Assembly: GCA_026785765.1 (NCBI GenBank)
Contig: JAJAZK010000302.1
Coordinates: forward strand, 1-10,155
Direction: 5' to 3'
DNA length: 10,155 bases
DNA from: Rhodoferax sp.
GTDB taxonomy: Bacteria > Pseudomonadota > Gammaproteobacteria > Burkholderiales > Burkholderiaceae_C
The position numbers and the translations under genes were made by a program. This document shows, piece by piece, positions 6,781-10,155 of the stretch (within the stretch, counting starts at the first letter, position 1; every line of letters starts with the position of its first letter). The notes under the pieces are model-generated. The model ran no database searches and was not told the DNA's origin. It saw only the letters and a program-made list of their open reading frames with translations.

Positions 6781-7347
6781 CAGGTAAGCAGGGGGTAGCG
6801 GCGCGTCAGCCAGCTCCGGGGCTGTGGCCGCCACGGACGTGCCACTGGCGGTTTCGCGCCATGCTGACTGCTGCATGGCACGCTCCAGCAGATGCACAAA
6901 AGCGTGCATCAACTGGTCCGCCAGCGCCAGCTCGAAACTGCGGCTGGCAGCCCCACCGGGCAGGTTCTCGGAGCAACTCAGGCGCAACTGGCCGTTGTTC
7001 AATGGTGCCAACTGAACTTCGGTCACTAGCAGCGGGCCGTCGAACAGCGGTGTACTGCCCGGTGGCTGGTAGGGTGTGGAGAAGTCGGCCTTGCGGAGGG
7101 TTTCGGTTTGCCGGAACTCCGCCACCGCTTGTTTGCTTTGCGCGTCCATGGTGGCGATGTGTGCGCTGGGAAGGCCGCCATGGCGTGCAGCCTGGTCTGC
7201 GACCGCCGTGCCCAGCACGCGTGTGAGTCCGAGGGCGAGTCGCCGTGTCAACCAGAAATGCAACTCACGTTCTTCCCGGGTATTGACCCGCACCAGGATG
7301 CGGTCCTGTTCTGGCACGTATGCGATCGACAGCTGATGGACGTTCAC
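6775..7347 (-). CDS. Conserved-looking protein of unknown function
   Basis: This 190-aa frame lies alone on the minus strand between moaE and clpB. The first codon is GTG at 7347-7345; an in-frame TAG four codons upstream rules out any longer version apart from non-start codons. It begins MNVHQLSIAYVPEQDRILVR, followed by a basic stretch EERELHFWLTRRLALGLTRV, then a middle part predicted to be strand-rich (GPLLVTEVQLAPLNNGQLRLSC) and a helix LALADQLMHAFVHLLERAM. The last 25 residues are Ala/Pro-rich and probably flexible. No signal peptide, membrane segment, nucleotide-binding motif or metal site is evident. I assign no function. Its length, its fit into the gap and its codon use support a real gene, and I believe related uncharacterised proteins occur in Comamonadaceae. 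It is convergent with moaE and divergent from clpB. Confidence 0.8.
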   Translation of the reverse strand: MNVHQLSIAYVPEQDRILVRVNTREERELHFWLTRRLALGLTRVLGTAVADQAARHGGLPSAHIATMDAQSKQAVAEFRQTETLRKADFSTPYQPPGSTPLFDGPLLVTEVQLAPLNNGQLRLSCSENLPGGAASRSFELALADQLMHAFVHLLERAMQQSAWRETASGTSVAATAPELADAPLPPAYLN

Positions 7348-7391
7348 AGTTTGATTCTAGTCAGGCCGACGCCACGGACTAGCGCTGTGCA

Positions 7392-7419
7392 CTTGAAAAG
7401 CCTTGAACCTGCCCTACGT
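7392..7419 (+). promoter_or_regulatory. Candidate sigma-32 heat-shock promoter of clpB
   Basis: CTTGAAA at 7392-7398 is an exact match to the sigma-32 (RpoH) -35 core. After a 13-nt spacer, CCCTACGT at 7412-7419 agrees with the CCCCATnT -10 element at five of seven defined positions. Transcription would begin near 7426, about 19 bases before the clpB ATG, with the ribosome binding site in between. A sigma-32 promoter is the known control for clpB in proteobacteria. I see no HrcA/CIRCE inverted repeat in this spacer. Confidence 0.75.
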
Positions 7420-7431
7420 GCGAAGGAACCC

Positions 7432-7436
7432 GGAGA
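7432..7436 (+). promoter_or_regulatory. Shine-Dalgarno sequence fixing the clpB start
   Basis: GGAGA lies eight bases before the ATG at 7445. A TTG at 7403 in the same frame would add 14 residues, but it lies inside the promoter, upstream of the expected transcription start, so it can be discarded. Confidence 0.7.
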
Positions 7437-7444
7437 TTCCAGCC

Positions 7445-10045
7445 ATGCGACTCGACAAACTCACCACCAAGTTCCAGGAAGCCTTGGGCGAAGCCCAGAC
7501 GCTGGCGTTGACCAACGACCATGCCTACATCGAACCGGCCCACGTGCTGGTGGCCATGTTGCGCCAGGATGACGGTCCCAAGGCGCTGCTGCAGCGTGCT
7601 GGCGTGAACGTCGCAGGCTTGCTGGCTGCGGGAGAAGCGGCGATCAAGAAGCTGCCAACGGTGCAGGGCCAGGAACAGGTGCAGGTCGGGCGCGACATGG
7701 TCAGCCTGTTACAGGCAGCCGAAAAGGAATCCATCAAACGTGGCGACCAGTTCGTCGCGGGTGAGTTGTTCCTGCTGAGCGTGGCCGATAGCAAGCAGGA
7801 CATCGGCAAGCTGGCGCGTGAGCACGGCCTGACGCGCAAATCGCTTGAATCCGCCATCGACGCCGTGCGCGGCGGGCAGAACGTCGATAGCGCGGACGCC
7901 GAAGACCAGCGCGAGTCGCTCAAGAAGTACTGCATCGACCTCACGGAGCGCGCGCGCCTGGGCAAGCTCGACCCTGTGATTGGCCGCGACGACGAAATCC
8001 GGCGCGCCATCCAGGTGCTGCAGCGGCGCACCAAAAACAACCCGGTGCTGATCGGTGAACCGGGCGTGGGCAAAACCGCCATTGTGGAAGGCCTGGCGCA
8101 ACGCATCGTGGCCGGCGAAGTGCCGGAGTCGCTCAAGGGCAAACGCGTGTTGTCGCTGGACATGGCGGCGCTGCTGGCGGGCGCCAAGTTCCGCGGCGAG
8201 TTCGAGGAGCGGCTGAAGAACGTGCTCAAAGACCTGGCCAAGGACGAAGGCCAGACCATTGTCTTCATCGACGAGTTGCACACCATGGTGGGTGCCGGCA
8301 AGGCCGAGGGCGCGATGGACGCGGGCAATATGTTGAAGCCAGCTTTGGCGCGTGGCGAGTTGCATTGTGTGGGCGCCACCACGCTCGACGAATACCGAAA
8401 GTACGTTGAAAAGGACGCTGCGCTGGAGCGCCGTTTTCAGAAAATCCTGGTGGGTGAGCCGACCGTGGAGGCGACCATCGCGATCCTGCGCGGACTGCAG
8501 GAAAAATACGAGGTGCACCATGGCGTGGACATCACCGACCCGGCCATCGTCGCCGCCGCCGAACTCAGCCACCGCTACATCACAGACCGCTTCTTGCCCG
8601 ACAAGGCAATCGACCTGATCGACGAGGCAGCCGCCAAGATCAAGATAGAGATCGACTCCAAGCCCGAAGTGATGGACAAACTTGATCGGCGCCTGATCCA
8701 GCTGCAAATCGAACGCGAGTCGGTGCGGCGTGAGAAGGACGAGGCCTCGCAAAAGCGCTTTGGCCTGATCGAGGATGAAATCGCCAAGCTGCAAAAAGAA
8801 ATCGCCGACATGGACGAGATCTGGAAAGCCGAAAAGGCGCAGGCCCAGGGCAGTGCGCAGGTGCGCGAGGCCATCGAAAAGCTGCGCCAGCAGATCGAAG
8901 AATTCACACGCAAGGGCGACTACAACAAGGTCGCGGAGTTGCAGTACGGCAAATTGCCGGAGCTGGAAAAACAGCTAAAGGATGCGCAGGCGGTAGAGGC
9001 GAAGAAGGGGCCAGGAGCGGCGCCGCGCCTGTTGCGCACCCAGGTCGGCGCCGAGGAAATCGCCGAAGTCGTGGCGCGCGCCACCGGCATCCCGGTGTCC
9101 AAGCTGATGCAGGGTGAGCGCGACAAGCTGCTGCAGATGGAGGACAAGTTGCACCAGCGCGTGGTGGGTCAGACCGAGGCGATCACGGCGGTCGCCAATG
9201 CGATCCGGCGCTCACGCGCTGGCCTGGGCGACCCGAACCGGCCCACCGGCTCGTTCCTGTTCCTGGGTCCCACCGGAGTTGGCAAGACCGAGCTGTGCAA
9301 GGCGCTGGCCGGTTTTCTGTTTGATTCGGAGGACCACCTCATCCGCGTCGACATGAGTGAATTCATGGAGAAACATTCGGTGGCGCGCCTGATCGGTGCG
9401 CCGCCAGGTTATGTCGGTTACGAGGAGGGCGGCCACCTGACCGAGGCGGTGCGCCGCAAACCCTACGCCGTCTTGCTGCTCGACGAGATCGAGAAGGCGC
9501 ACCCGGACGTTTTCAACGTATTGCTGCAAGTCCTGGACGATGGCCGGCTGACCGACGGCCAGGGCCGCACCGTGGACTTCAAGAACACGGTGATCGTGAT
9601 GACCAGCAACATCGGCTCACCCATCATCCAGAGCATGGTCGGGCGCGACAGCGAGGACATCAAGGACGCGGTGACGGCGGAGCTGAAGAACTACTTCCGC
9701 CCCGAATTTCTGAACCGGATTGACGAGACGGTAGTGTTCCATGCGCTCGACGCCAAACACATCGAAGCCATTGCGGCGATCCAGATCAAGGTTCTGCAGG
9801 AGCGGCTGGCCAAGATGGATTTGGAGCTGCAGGTGTCACCGGCGGCGCTGGCAGAGCTGGCCAAGGTCGGGTTCGACCCCGTGTTCGGCGCGCGCCCGTT
9901 GAAACGCGCGATCCAGCAGCGCATCGAGAACCCCTTGTCGAAGCTTTTGCTGGAGGGCAAGTTCCTGCCCAAATCGGTGATCCCGGTGGACGTGGACACC
10001 ATCCACGCGCCGGGGCAGTTCAGCTTTGAGCGGGTGATTTACTGA
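7445..10045 (+). CDS. clpB: ATP-dependent protein disaggregase ClpB (Hsp100)
   Basis: ClpB is a hexameric AAA+ machine that works with DnaK/DnaJ/GrpE to pull proteins out of aggregates after heat stress. The 866 residues compare with 857 in E. coli. The N-domain begins MRLDKLTTKFQEALGEAQ and spans about 1-145. NBD1 has Walker A GEPGVGKT (204-211), pore-loop GAKFRGEF with aromatic F249 where E. coli has Tyr, and Walker B FIDELH (E277). A coiled-coil middle domain covers about 405-525 and is rich in Lys/Glu/Gln. NBD2 has Walker A GPTGVGKT (608-615), pore tyrosine Y656 in GYVGYEEGG, Walker B LLLDEIEKAH (E681) and the NRID motif with its arginine finger. All ATPase residues look intact. No ClpP-binding IGF/L loop was noticed, which fits ClpB rather than ClpA/ClpX. 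Expression is probably heat-induced from the sigma-32 promoter just upstream. Confidence 0.97.
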   Translation: MRLDKLTTKFQEALGEAQTLALTNDHAYIEPAHVLVAMLRQDDGPKALLQRAGVNVAGLLAAGEAAIKKLPTVQGQEQVQVGRDMVSLLQAAEKESIKRGDQFVAGELFLLSVADSKQDIGKLAREHGLTRKSLESAIDAVRGGQNVDSADAEDQRESLKKYCIDLTERARLGKLDPVIGRDDEIRRAIQVLQRRTKNNPVLIGEPGVGKTAIVEGLAQRIVAGEVPESLKGKRVLSLDMAALLAGAKFRGEFEERLKNVLKDLAKDEGQTIVFIDELHTMVGAGKAEGAMDAGNMLKPALARGELHCVGATTLDEYRKYVEKDAALERRFQKILVGEPTVEATIAILRGLQEKYEVHHGVDITDPAIVAAAELSHRYITDRFLPDKAIDLIDEAAAKIKIEIDSKPEVMDKLDRRLIQLQIERESVRREKDEASQKRFGLIEDEIAKLQKEIADMDEIWKAEKAQAQGSAQVREAIEKLRQQIEEFTRKGDYNKVAELQYGKLPELEKQLKDAQAVEAKKGPGAAPRLLRTQVGAEEIAEVVARATGIPVSKLMQGERDKLLQMEDKLHQRVVGQTEAITAVANAIRRSRAGLGDPNRPTGSFLFLGPTGVGKTELCKALAGFLFDSEDHLIRVDMSEFMEKHSVARLIGAPPGYVGYEEGGHLTEAVRRKPYAVLLLDEIEKAHPDVFNVLLQVLDDGRLTDGQGRTVDFKNTVIVMTSNIGSPIIQSMVGRDSEDIKDAVTAELKNYFRPEFLNRIDETVVFHALDAKHIEAIAAIQIKVLQERLAKMDLELQVSPAALAELAKVGFDPVFGARPLKRAIQQRIENPLSKLLLEGKFLPKSVIPVDVDTIHAPGQFSFERVIY

Positions 10046-10097
10046 GCCGGGGCATTGCGGTTCCTGAGTTGAGCTTGGATCGCAGCCAGTCGCCCCT

Positions 10098-10155
10098 GTG
10101 AACCCAGCCAGCCACAATCTGACCGAAAACATCGAAACCCTGTACCGCACAGAAT
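10098..10155 (+). CDS. Start of an unidentified gene, possibly a sigma factor (partial)
   Basis: From a GTG at 10098 the frame stays open for 19 codons to the window edge, reading MNPASHNLTENIETLYRTE. The IETLYRTE segment resembles the opening helix of ECF-type sigma factors of the DUF6596 group, in which a run like I-E-x-x-Y-R-x-E leads into the sigma-2 region. That resemblance is short and recalled from memory. There is no clear Shine-Dalgarno sequence, and I see no clear hairpin terminator in the 52 bases after clpB. Confidence 0.4.
   Translation, partial: MNPASHNLTENIETLYRTE

Noticed and set aside
7403..7444. Upstream TTG start for clpB
   Set aside because: It lies within the proposed sigma-32 promoter, before the expected transcription start; MRLDKLT at 7445 is the canonical ClpB N-terminus.
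7348..7444. CIRCE/HrcA operator upstream of clpB
   Set aside because: No TTAGCACTC-type arm or 9-base-spaced inverted repeat is present in the spacer.

Overview
This is an ordinary chromosomal housekeeping region of a GC-rich bacterium, most likely a betaproteobacterium of the Burkholderiales (Comamonadaceae-like). The call rests on recognised protein family character, high GC with strong GC bias at third codon positions, and the gene order aminotransferase - hom - thrC - moeA - moaD - moaE - (opposite-strand hypothetical) - clpB. I recall that order from this group but could not search for it. I see no transposase, phage gene, CRISPR array, tRNA or rRNA. No stretch over 300 bases lacks a gene.

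Left edge (1-415): the 5' part of a minus-strand Mth938/DUF498-like protein runs off the window. A 71-bp divergent spacer with a TATAAT box on the minus strand separates it from the rightward block.

Rightward block (416-6760): an AlaA-type alanine/pyruvate aminotransferase, then homoserine dehydrogenase (hom) and threonine synthase (thrC), whose stop and start share one base (TGATG). Three molybdenum-cofactor genes follow: moeA (molybdate insertion), moaD and moaE (the two subunits of molybdopterin synthase). All point the same way with short gaps and may be one transcript. The exception is a 201-bp gap between moaD and moaE, which holds a strong inverted repeat and a doubtful antisense reading frame. 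Hom and ThrC act in the aspartate-to-threonine route, ThrC two steps after Hom with homoserine kinase (not in this window) between. MoaD/MoaE convert precursor Z (cPMP) to molybdopterin, and MoeA later inserts molybdate.

Right part (6775-10155): a 190-aa protein of unknown function is read leftward and converges on moaE. The two stop codons lie inside the arms of a perfect 8-bp inverted repeat. Divergent from it is clpB, the Hsp100 disaggregase, preceded by a good match to a sigma-32 heat-shock promoter (CTTGAAA - 13 nt - CCCTACGT). After clpB the last 58 bases look like the start of another rightward gene, possibly a sigma factor, cut off by the window edge.

I found no convincing undescribed system. 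The points most worth checking are the clpB heat-shock promoter, the stop-codon hairpin, the moaD-moaE gap and the uncharacterised 190-aa gene.
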